Assembly (NCBI GenBank): GCA_028372485.1
Contig: JAOMYS010000067.1
Span: 1 to 6,110, forward strand
Source of the DNA: Rickettsiaceae bacterium
GTDB taxonomy: Bacteria > Pseudomonadota > Alphaproteobacteria > Rickettsiales > Rickettsiaceae
Direction: 5' to 3'
Length of the DNA: 6,110 nucleotides
Positions 1 through 6,110 of this stretch are shown in pieces (position 1 is the stretch's first letter; each line of letters begins with the position of its first letter). The notes beneath the pieces are model-generated. The model did no database searches. It saw nothing but the letters and a program-made list of their open reading frames with translations, and was not told the origin of the DNA. The position numbers were made by a program, and so were the translations under genes.

Positions 1-1
1 T

Positions 2-712
2 GTTGGTCAGGTACTTGAAGCCCATTTAGGGTGGGCAGCAAAAAATCTTGGCTTACAGGTTGGTGATATGCTGGACAAATACAGTAATAATAATTTAGAT
101 ATTGAGTCGCTAAAGTGTTTTGTTGGTAAGATTTATGATGGTAGTGATGTTGCGTCTAAGCTTAAAGATTTGAATAAAGAAGAATTTGTACAATTCTGTG
201 ATAAGCTAAAAGATGGTGTTCATTTTGCTACCCCTGTTTTTGATGGAGCGAAAGTTGATGGCGTTAAGTCTATGTTAGAGCTTGCCGGGCAAGATCGTTC
301 TGGTCAAGTTAAGGTTATAGATGGTAGGACTGGTGAGTATTTTGATCGTAGTATAACGGTTGGCTATAAGTACATTCTGAAACTTCATCACCTTGTAGAT
401 AATAAAATTCATGCACGTTCGATAGGGCCATACAGTCTTGTTACTCAGCAGCCACTTGGTGGTAAGTCACACTTTGGTGGTCAAAGATTTGGCGAAATGG
501 AAGTGTGGGCACTTGAAGCATATGGTGCTGCATTTACTCTGCAGGAATTGCTTACAGTTAAATCTGATGATGTTTCTGGTAGAATTAAAGTTTACGAGAA
601 TATCGTTAAAGGAGGTTATAACTTCAATTCTGGGATTCCAGAGTCATTTAATGTAATGATAAAAGAATTGAGATCATTATGTTTAAATGTCCAGTTGGAA
701 GAAGGAGAATAA
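2..712 (+). CDS. rpoB: RNA polymerase beta subunit, C-terminal part (5' end outside window)
   Basis: This is the 3' end of the gene for the beta subunit of DNA-directed RNA polymerase, which forms the catalytic core with alpha, beta-prime and omega. The reading frame is already open at base 2 and gives 236 residues up to the TAA at 710-712. It therefore begins well before the first in-frame ATG at 68, and the first residues (VGQVLEAHLGWAA) are a normal internal stretch of RpoB. Visible family signatures are FDGA near fragment residue 80, KLHHLVDNKIHARS near 127-140, SLVTQQPLGGK near 145-155 and GQRFGEMEVWALEAYGA at about 160-176, which belong to the C-terminal region that packs against the beta-prime clamp. 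The end (SFNVMIKELRSLCLNVQLEEGE in the family pattern) stops where RpoB normally stops. RpoB is usually about 1340-1380 aa, so roughly the first 1100 residues, including the rifampicin-binding region, are missing here. rpoC follows after 85 nt in the standard operon order. Confidence 0.98.
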   Translation, partial: VGQVLEAHLGWAAKNLGLQVGDMLDKYSNNNLDIESLKCFVGKIYDGSDVASKLKDLNKEEFVQFCDKLKDGVHFATPVFDGAKVDGVKSMLELAGQDRSGQVKVIDGRTGEYFDRSITVGYKYILKLHHLVDNKIHARSIGPYSLVTQQPLGGKSHFGGQRFGEMEVWALEAYGAAFTLQELLTVKSDDVSGRIKVYENIVKGGYNFNSGIPESFNVMIKELRSLCLNVQLEEGE

Positions 713-797
713 TTAGTAATACAGAATTTAAGTAATAGCTTGGATTGCGTTTAGTCGCAGAAGAAGGAAATATTGTAGTTTGAGGAAATAATCCATT

Positions 798-3700
798 ATG
801 TCACAGATCAATTTTTATAATCAATTAAGTAGTGTCCAAGAATTTGATCAGATCAGAATTAATATAGCGAGTCCTCAGCAAATTAGGGCTTGGTCCTTTG
901 GCGAGGTTACGAAGCCTGAGACTATTAATTATCGTACGTTCAAGCCGGAAAAAGAAGGATTGTTTTGCTCTAGAATCTTTGGGCCAGTAAAGGATTATGA
1001 GTGTTTATGCGGAAAATATAAGCGCATGAAGCATAGAGGGGTTACTTGCGAAAAATGTGGAGTTGAAGTCACAACATCTCGTGTACGTCGAGAACGTATG
1101 GCTCACATTGAGCTTGCTGCGCCTGTTGCACATATTTGGTTTTTAAAATCCTTGCCTTCAAGAATTAGCACTTTGCTTGACATCGCAATGAAGGATCTTG
1201 AAAAGATATTATATTTTGAAAATTATGTGGTAGTAGACCCTGGAATGTCTCCTCTTCAGAAGGGAGATTTATTATCTGAGGACGCTTTATTGCAGGCTCA
1301 GGATGAATACGGGGCTGATAATTTTATTGCAATGATTGGTGCAGAAGTTGTTCAGCGACTATTAAGAGAATTGAATCTAGAAGAGTTACAAGTACAGCTT
1401 AAAGAAGAAATTTCTGCATCTAACTCCGAAACAAAGAAGAAAAAGCTAATAAAGCGTCTAAAATTAGTTGAGGATTTTCTGGGTTCTAATAATAAGCCGG
1501 AATGGATGGTAATGGATGTACTTCCTGTTATTCCTCCAGAGATTAGGCCGCTTGTTATGCTTGACGGTGGAAGATTTGCTGCTTCTGATTTAAATGAGTT
1601 ATATAGAAGGGTAATCAACAGAAATAATCGCTTAAAAAGATTGCTTGAGTTGAAAGCTCCAGACATCATTATCCGTAATGAAAAAAGAATGCTACAGGAA
1701 TCTGTTGATGCATTATTTGATAATGGTCGTAGAGGAAGAGTAGTCAAGAACGCTAACAGCAGGCCTTTTAAATCTTTAAGTGACATGCTTAAAGGTAAGC
1801 AAGGGCGCTTCCGCCAGAATCTACTTGGTAAGAGGGTAGATTATTCTGGTCGTTCTGTGATTGTGGTTGGACCTGAAATGAAATTGCATCAGTGCGGGTT
1901 ACCTAAAAAAATGGCTCTTGAGTTATTTAAGCCTTTCATTTACTCCAGGCTAGAGATGTATGGTATTGCTACTACAATCAAAGCAGCGAAGAAAATTGTT
2001 GAGTCAGAAAAAATAGAAGTTTGGGATATTCTAGAAGAGGTGATTAGAGAGCATCCAGTTCTTTTAAACAGAGCTCCAACACTTCACCGTCTTGGGATTC
2101 AAGCGTTTGAGCCGCTTCTTGTAGAAGGTAAAGCGATACAGCTTCACCCTCTTGTGTGCGCTGCATTTAATGCTGATTTTGATGGTGATACCATGTCTGT
2201 GCATATTCCTTTGTCAGTTGAAGCGCAGCTAGAGGCAAGGGTATTGATGATGTCTACGAATAACATACTTAGTCCTGCAAACGGTAAGCCTATTATTTCA
2301 GCAGATAAGGATATTGTTCTTGGTTTATATTACTTGACTTTGGTAATAGATAATGAGCCTGGAGAAGGTATGGTATTCAGTGATATAAAGGAAATAGAAT
2401 TTGCTTTATTTGAGAAGGTTTTGACTATTCATACCAAAATAAAATATCGCACTAAATTGTTGAATTCATCAGGAGAATTTGTTGAAACTATAATAGATAC
2501 TACTCCGGGTAGAGTGATACTTAGCCAACTTCTTCCATGCAGTGATAACATAGATTTCAAACTTCTCAATAAAGAGATGAACAAGAAAAATATATCTAGT
2601 GCTATAGATTCTGTGTATCGTTATTGTGGCCAGAAAGCTACAGTATTATTTGCTGATAAGCTAATGGAACTTGGGTTTAAATATGCATTCACTTCTGGTA
2701 TATCTTTTGGTATGGATGACATGGTTGTTCCTCCAAAGAAAACAGAATTTATTGAAGAAACCACATCTCTTGTAAATGAATATGAGCAGCAATATCTTGA
2801 AGGATTGATCACATACGGAGAAAAATTCAATAAGGTTGTTGATGCTTGGACTGCCTGTACAGATAAGGTTGCATCTAAAATGATGGAAGAGATTGCCGTA
2901 AGTGATAATGACAGTTCGAGAACTAGTCAGGAGGGATTAAATTCAATTCATATGATGGCAATATCTGGTGCAAGAGGTTCTGCTGCTCAGGTGAAGCAGC
3001 TTGCTGGTATGCGTGGATTGATGACAAAACCGTCGGGTGAAATCATTGAAACTCCTATTAAATCTAATTTTAAAGAAGGTTTGACAGTACGTGAATATTT
3101 TAACTCTACTCACGGTGCACGTAAAGGTCTTGCGGACACTGCGCTGAAGACTGCTAACTCTGGTTATTTGACTAGAAGGCTTGTTGACGTAGCTCAGGAT
3201 TGCATCATTACAGATGATGATTGTGGAACAAGTGAAGGGTTAGAAGCGAAAACCATAATAGAAGGTGGCGAAATAGTTGTATCACTTGCTGACCAAGTAT
3301 TAGGTAGGGTGGTTGCGATAGAGGCTTACCATCCTGTAAATGGCGAATTGTTGGTTTCTGCGGGTGATTTAATAGATGAAGAAAAGCTAGATAAAATTGA
3401 ATCTTCGGGGCTAGACCTTATTAAGATCAGGTCAGTCCTGACTTGTAAAACAAAATCTGGTATTTGTGCGAATTGTTATGGTCGTGATCTTGCTACTGGT
3501 AAGCTAGTATCAAAAGGTGAAGCAGTAGGTGTTATCGCTGCGCAGTCTATTGGTGAACCAGGTACTCAGCTTACAATGAGAACTTTCCACATTGGTGGCG
3601 CTGCAACAAAAGGTACAGAGGCATCTTCTATTGAGTCTTCTTATGATGCTAAGATTAAGGTTCTTGGGCGTAACTTAGTGATTAACTCCGAAGGTAAGCA

Positions 3701-4937
3701 AATTGTAATGAGTCGTGCTTGTGAAGTGTTACTTCTTGATGGTAAAGGTAATGAGAAAGCGAGGCATACGATACCTTACGGTGCAAGGTTAATGGTAGAT
3801 GATGGGTATGAGGTTACTAAAGGGCAAAAAATTGCTGAGTGGGATCCTTATACTATACCGATTATTACTGAGAAATCAGGTAAAGTAGTATTTACCGACA
3901 TGCTTGAGAATATATCTATCAGAACAGTGATGGATGATACTACTGGCATTGCAAGCAAAGTTGTAATTGAGTCTAAGCAATATTCTAAGGGAGTAGATCT
4001 TAGACCTCGTATACAGCTTCTTGATGATAAAGGAAAAATGGTAGAACTATCCTCTGGTTTAGAGGCAAAACATTATTTGCCAGTTGGAGCTGTTCTTAGT
4101 ATGGAGGATGGTGCAAATGTATCTGCAGGTGATATTTTGGCTCGTATTCCTCGTGAGTCTATTAAAACTAGAGATATTACTGGTGGTCTTCCTAGGGTAA
4201 CTGAGCTTGTTGAAGCAAGGCATCCGAAGGATCACGCTGTGATTGCAGAAGTTGATGGTCGTGTTGAGTTTGGCAAAGACTATAAGTCCAAGAGAAGATT
4301 AATGTTGCATCCTACAGATGGTTCAGAGCCAGTAGAATATATGCTACCTAAGGGTAAGCACGTTGTGGTTAATGAAGGAGATTTTGTAAAACGTGGTGAT
4401 ATGATCATTGATGGAAATCCAGTGCTTCAAGATATTTTGAAGGTAATGGGTGTTGAAGCATTAGCTGCTTATATGGTATCTGAAATTCAAGCTGTATATA
4501 GATTGCAGGGTGTAAAAATTGATGATAAACACATAGAGGTAATAATACGTCAAATGCTTCAAAAGGTAACTATTACTAATTCTGGTGGTACGACTCTGTT
4601 GGTAGGAGATGTAATAAATTTACGTGATATGAATGAGATTAACGATAAGGTTATCAGAAATGGTGGTCAGCCAGCAGAATATGAGTTGATACTGCAGGGT
4701 ATTACGAAAGCTTCACTGCAAACTAAGTCATTTATCTCAGCTGCTTCTTTCCAAGAGACTACCAAGGTTCTAACCGAGGCATCCGTGGCAGGTAAAACAG
4801 ATTACTTAGAAGGCTTGAAAGAGAATGTGATAGTAGGAAGGCTTATTCCTGCAGGGACTGGTTTCCATATTGGGATTGCAAAAAAGCAGGCTATTCAGCG
4901 TGATAAGATGGTATCAGCTGAGCAGCAAGAAGGGTAA
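798..4937 (+). CDS. rpoC: RNA polymerase beta-prime subunit, complete
   Basis: This encodes the largest core subunit of RNA polymerase (1379 aa; E. coli 1407), which carries the catalytic Mg site. The N-terminal zinc ribbon has C69, C71, C84 and C87. The active-site loop NADFDGD (458-464) supplies the three Mg-binding aspartates D460, D462 and D464, at the same numbers as in E. coli. The second zinc site is C809, C883, C890 and C893. The bridge helix starts at SGARGSAAQ (723-731) and continues through QLAGMRGLM. The trigger loop carries M927, R928 and H931 (TMRTFHIGG). The stretch of about 190 residues after it (about 937-1125) fits the insertion found in proteobacterial RpoC. The C-terminal SFISAASFQETTKVLTEA block and the GLKENVIVGRLIPAGTG motif are intact, so the gene looks full length. 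The ATG at 798 gives a normal N-terminus; GAGGA at 782-786 is a plausible ribosome binding site, though its 11-nt spacing is a little long. Odd point: the residue after the last catalytic Asp is Thr465 instead of the usual Gln, followed by Met and Ser467 instead of Ala. It is probably co-transcribed with rpoB, as no terminator is visible between them. Confidence 0.99.
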   Translation: MSQINFYNQLSSVQEFDQIRINIASPQQIRAWSFGEVTKPETINYRTFKPEKEGLFCSRIFGPVKDYECLCGKYKRMKHRGVTCEKCGVEVTTSRVRRERMAHIELAAPVAHIWFLKSLPSRISTLLDIAMKDLEKILYFENYVVVDPGMSPLQKGDLLSEDALLQAQDEYGADNFIAMIGAEVVQRLLRELNLEELQVQLKEEISASNSETKKKKLIKRLKLVEDFLGSNNKPEWMVMDVLPVIPPEIRPLVMLDGGRFAASDLNELYRRVINRNNRLKRLLELKAPDIIIRNEKRMLQESVDALFDNGRRGRVVKNANSRPFKSLSDMLKGKQGRFRQNLLGKRVDYSGRSVIVVGPEMKLHQCGLPKKMALELFKPFIYSRLEMYGIATTIKAAKKIVESEKIEVWDILEEVIREHPVLLNRAPTLHRLGIQAFEPLLVEGKAIQLHPLVCAAFNADFDGDTMSVHIPLSVEAQLEARVLMMSTNNILSPANGKPIISADKDIVLGLYYLTLVIDNEPGEGMVFSDIKEIEFALFEKVLTIHTKIKYRTKLLNSSGEFVETIIDTTPGRVILSQLLPCSDNIDFKLLNKEMNKKNISSAIDSVYRYCGQKATVLFADKLMELGFKYAFTSGISFGMDDMVVPPKKTEFIEETTSLVNEYEQQYLEGLITYGEKFNKVVDAWTACTDKVASKMMEEIAVSDNDSSRTSQEGLNSIHMMAISGARGSAAQVKQLAGMRGLMTKPSGEIIETPIKSNFKEGLTVREYFNSTHGARKGLADTALKTANSGYLTRRLVDVAQDCIITDDDCGTSEGLEAKTIIEGGEIVVSLADQVLGRVVAIEAYHPVNGELLVSAGDLIDEEKLDKIESSGLDLIKIRSVLTCKTKSGICANCYGRDLATGKLVSKGEAVGVIAAQSIGEPGTQLTMRTFHIGGAATKGTEASSIESSYDAKIKVLGRNLVINSEGKQIVMSRACEVLLLDGKGNEKARHTIPYGARLMVDDGYEVTKGQKIAEWDPYTIPIITEKSGKVVFTDMLENISIRTVMDDTTGIASKVVIESKQYSKGVDLRPRIQLLDDKGKMVELSSGLEAKHYLPVGAVLSMEDGANVSAGDILARIPRESIKTRDITGGLPRVTELVEARHPKDHAVIAEVDGRVEFGKDYKSKRRLMLHPTDGSEPVEYMLPKGKHVVVNEGDFVKRGDMIIDGNPVLQDILKVMGVEALAAYMVSEIQAVYRLQGVKIDDKHIEVIIRQMLQKVTITNSGGTTLLVGDVINLRDMNEINDKVIRNGGQPAEYELILQGITKASLQTKSFISAASFQETTKVLTEASVAGKTDYLEGLKENVIVGRLIPAGTGFHIGIAKKQAIQRDKMVSAEQQEG

Positions 4938-4944
4938 CTACCTT

Positions 4945-4965
4945 CTCTCTTCTATATTTAGAGAG
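4945..4965 (+). terminator. Possible weak terminator hairpin after rpoC
   Basis: CTCTCT (4945-4950) can pair with AGAGAG (4960-4965) around a 9-nt loop, starting 7 nt after the rpoC stop codon. It is followed by TGTGTTGTTATATGTT, which is rich in T but not a clean T run. The position just after a long operon suits a transcription terminator, but the stem is short and half A-T, so it may be leaky or only an mRNA 3'-end structure. Confidence 0.3.
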
Positions 4966-5010
4966 TGTGTTGTTATATGTTACTCTTCTATACTTGCGTT
5001 AATAGAGTGT
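4947..5010 (+). repeat. Imperfect direct repeat of a small hairpin in the rpoC-ubiX spacer
   Basis: CTCTTCTATA occurs exactly at 4947-4956 and again at 4983-4992, 36 nt apart. Each copy is followed by GAGTGT (4963-4968 and 5005-5010), so the unit is CTCTTCTATA, a variable middle, then GAGTGT. In both copies the ends can fold: CTCTCT with AGAGAG in the first, ACTCT (4982-4986) with AGAGT (5004-5008) in the second. The second copy has a longer middle part. This accounts for most of the 93-nt spacer. It could be a double terminator, an RNA-processing site or a decayed duplication. Confidence 0.5.
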
Positions 5011-5030
5011 TATGCAGGCTGTAATGTGAT

Positions 5031-5609
5031 ATGAAAAAGAAGATAATAGTTGGGATTACTGGCAGTTCTGGTGCTATATACGGCGTTAAATTGTTACAAA
5101 TGCTGCAAAATTTAGATATAGAATCACATCTAGTCATATCAAAAGCTGCAAATATTACTATTGCTACTGAGTTAGAAGAAACAGCAAACGATATAACAAA
5201 GCTTGCGAATCATACATACAAACACTCCGATATTGCAGCACCTATATCAAGCGGCTCATTTTGTACTGATGGAATGATAATTGCTCCGTGTAGTATGAGA
5301 ACTCTGTCTGCAATAGCAAATGGCTATGAGAGTGATTTAATCACAAGGTCTGCTAGTGTTACAATGAAAGAGCAGAAAAAGTTGGTTTTAATGGTGCGTG
5401 AAACTCCGCTTCATGCAATTCACTTAGAAAACATGTTAAAATTAAGTAAGGCAGGAGTTGCAATTAGCCCTCCAGTGCCAGCATTCTATAACAAGCCAAA
5501 TACGATAGATGATATCGTGACTCATTCTGTGGCAAGGGTTTTAGATCTTTTTGATCTTGATGCAGCTGCTATTAAAAGATGGAAGGGGTTTGATAAATCT
5601 ACTATATAG
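5031..5609 (+). CDS. ubiX: Flavin prenyltransferase UbiX
   Basis: UbiX joins dimethylallyl phosphate to reduced FMN to make prenyl-FMN, the cofactor that the UbiD decarboxylase needs in ubiquinone synthesis. It is a soluble flavoprotein of the homo-oligomeric HFCD-like fold. At 192 aa the protein has normal family length. Visible motifs are the N-terminal beta strand and FMN-binding loop GITGSSGA (8-15), SKAA then ATEL (37-48), SSGSF (73-77), IIAPCSMRTLSAIANG (83-98), LITR (103-106), K113 in TMKEQKK, RETPL (123-127), HLENM (131-135) and PPVPAFY (147-153). By eye, K113, E124, Y153 and R169 line up with Pseudomonas UbiX residues that I remember as active-site residues (K129, E140, Y169, R185), so it should be active. 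An in-frame TAA at 5022-5024 leaves ATG 5031 as the only start that keeps the FMN loop. No clear Shine-Dalgarno is present; the best is AGG at 5016-5018. It lies 93 nt after rpoC on the same strand, with no ubiD or other quinone gene in the window. A related decarboxylase-associated flavoprotein (Pad1/UbiX-like) would have the same reaction. Confidence 0.95.
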   Translation: MKKKIIVGITGSSGAIYGVKLLQMLQNLDIESHLVISKAANITIATELEETANDITKLANHTYKHSDIAAPISSGSFCTDGMIIAPCSMRTLSAIANGYESDLITRSASVTMKEQKKLVLMVRETPLHAIHLENMLKLSKAGVAISPPVPAFYNKPNTIDDIVTHSVARVLDLFDLDAAAIKRWKGFDKSTI

Positions 5610-5624
5610 TCAACTTCACCCCTT
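5583..5624 (+). other. Possible hairpin across the ubiX stop codon
   Basis: AAGGGGT (5583-5589, inside the ubiX 3' end) is the exact reverse complement of ACCCCTT (5618-5624). Inside it TTGA (5590-5593) can pair with TCAA (5610-5613), leaving CTTC as a one-sided bulge. No T run follows on the + strand, so it is not a standard intrinsic terminator. On the - strand the stem would be followed by CCATCTTTTAAT, which is also weak. It may protect the end of the ubiX mRNA. Confidence 0.3.
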
Positions 5625-5658
5625 GCAACTGTAGATTGAATGCTCTACAATTCCGCAA
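5623..5658 (+). other. Second possible hairpin downstream of ubiX
   Basis: TGTAGA (5630-5635) pairs exactly with TCTACA (5644-5649) around the 8-nt loop TTGAATGC. An outer TTGC (5623-5626) can pair with GCAA (5655-5658). The outer stem shares bases 5623-5624 with the preceding hairpin, so the two full structures compete. No T run follows. The rest of the spacer up to 5709 shows no recognisable gene, tRNA or clear promoter. Confidence 0.25.
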
Positions 5659-5709
5659 CATACATAAGCACGTCTTAGTGTCAGCAAAATTAGTGATACA
5701 TTAAATTTC

Positions 5710-6110
5710 ATGAGAAGAAGAATAATATATTTTTCATTAACATTATTCATATGCATGTTTCTTCTCTATGTAATTATTGAGGGTATCATAATGAAAATTG
5801 AAAGAGAAGAAGCAGCTTGGCTGCGTGATGAATTACATAATCTAGACATCGGTAACAAGGATGATAGTGATATGTACTACAGAAAATTATTTCATATTAT
5901 TGCAAGCGGAGAGGATTTTAAGCCTAGGACATATGGCGATAGCAAGAAGATACCCACTATAGGGTATGGATTTAATATGGGAAGAGGGGATGCTTCTAGG
6001 AAAGAATGGGATGCAGTTTTTGGTGATTCGATATCTTTTGACGATGCAAAATCTGGCAAGATAAGCATTACCAAAAGGCAGGCAATAGCGCTTAAAAGAT
6101 TTGGGATTGG
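5710..6110 (+). CDS. Lysozyme-like protein (T4 lysozyme / GH24 type) with N-terminal membrane segment, truncated by window end
   Basis: The frame stays open from ATG 5710 to the window end (133 full codons plus part of a Gly codon). Residues 1-28 are a basic MRRR followed by a long hydrophobic stretch (about 5-27), which looks like a signal anchor or uncleaved signal peptide with no obvious cleavage site. Residues 60-90 match the catalytic core of phage T4-type lysozymes: E68, then D77 nine residues later and T83 six further on, followed by IGYG. This is the same spacing as E11, D20 and T26 of T4 lysozyme, which cut the MurNAc-GlcNAc bond of peptidoglycan. After IGYG the family usually has His; here it is Phe-Asn (FNM). 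The 3' part, which should complete the lysozyme domain, is not in the window. The start is uncertain: ATG 5710 has no ribosome binding site, while in-frame ATG 5791 (M28) has GAGGG seven nt upstream but would remove the membrane segment. A role in cell wall remodelling, a phage-derived endolysin or a secreted effector are all possible. The fold assignment is fairly sure, the role is not. Confidence 0.75.
   Translation, partial: MRRRIIYFSLTLFICMFLLYVIIEGIIMKIEREEAAWLRDELHNLDIGNKDDSDMYYRKLFHIIASGEDFKPRTYGDSKKIPTIGYGFNMGRGDASRKEWDAVFGDSISFDDAKSGKISITKRQAIALKRFGI
5779..5783 (+). promoter_or_regulatory. Ribosome binding site for the internal start at 5791
   Basis: GAGGG lies 7 nt before the in-frame ATG at 5791 and is the best-placed Shine-Dalgarno-like site in this part of the window. 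It supports a start at 5791, giving a lysozyme-like protein without the hydrophobic N-terminus, either instead of or in addition to the start at 5710. It overlaps codons of the longer form (Glu-Gly), so chance cannot be excluded. Confidence 0.45.

Noticed and set aside
746..759. TGCG/CGCA mini hairpin in the rpoB-rpoC spacer
   Set aside because: The stem has only 4 pairs plus a possible wobble pair, with no T run, so it is not a credible terminator or attenuator.
1352..1786. Minus-strand open frame of 144 codons inside rpoC
   Set aside because: It lies entirely antisense to strongly conserved rpoC coding sequence and its translation is low complexity (Ser/Leu/Phe rich), as expected for a shadow frame.
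4989..4994. TATACT as a -10 box for a ubiX promoter
   Set aside because: It fits the -10 consensus at 5 of 6 bases, but no acceptable -35 box lies 15-19 nt upstream and AT-rich DNA gives such matches often.
5675..5702. TTAGTG and TACATT (16-nt spacing) as a promoter giving a nearly leaderless transcript starting at ATG 5710
   Set aside because: The -35 matches only 2 of 6 bases and the -10 only 4 of 6; too weak to list as a feature, although it would explain the missing ribosome binding site.
5610..5709. tRNA or small RNA gene in the spacer after ubiX
   Set aside because: No cloverleaf arms or T-loop (GTTCRA) pattern could be found; only the two short hairpins described are visible.
5726..5731. 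TATATT as a -10 box for a transcript that would include only the start at 5791
   Set aside because: The -10 match is good (5 of 6) but there is no supporting -35 box at normal spacing, and the stretch may itself be coding.
5892..6074. Minus-strand open frame of 60 codons opposite the lysozyme-like gene
   Set aside because: The + strand in this stretch encodes the E-D-T lysozyme core, so the minus frame is best explained as a shadow; no family motif is seen in it.

Overview
The window looks like a chromosomal piece of an AT-rich alphaproteobacterium (roughly 35-40% G+C by eye), most likely a member of the order Rickettsiales. The clue is RpoC: its N-terminal third closely resembles what I recall of Rickettsia RpoC, including long identical stretches around the zinc ribbon and the NADFDGD loop. 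I cannot place the genus. Separate rpoB and rpoC genes argue against Wolbachia, where the two are fused.

Layout, all on the + strand: (1) positions 2-712 hold the last 236 codons of rpoB, the RNA polymerase beta subunit. (2) After an 85-nt spacer, 798-4937 is a complete rpoC (beta-prime, 1379 aa) with all catalytic and zinc-binding signatures. (3) A 93-nt spacer (4938-5030) holds two related CTCT/AGAG hairpins, possibly a weak terminator. (4) 5031-5609 is a complete ubiX (192 aa), the flavin prenyltransferase that makes the prenyl-FMN cofactor of UbiD in ubiquinone synthesis. (5) About 100 nt with two possible hairpins follow. (6) From 5710 (or 5791) to the window end runs an open, truncated gene for a lysozyme-like protein of the phage T4 lysozyme / GH24 type, with an N-terminal membrane segment if the upstream start is used.

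rpoB and rpoC are the usual end of the ribosomal protein-RNA polymerase operon, and their products join in the RNA polymerase core. ubiX and the lysozyme gene have no functional link to them or to each other that I can see. They are probably co-oriented neighbours, with possible read-through from rpoC.

Most of the window is ordinary housekeeping sequence and I do not see a new multi-gene system. The parts most worth a second look are the lysozyme-like gene with its two competing starts, an unusual Thr beside the RNA polymerase catalytic aspartates, and the repeated hairpins after rpoC.
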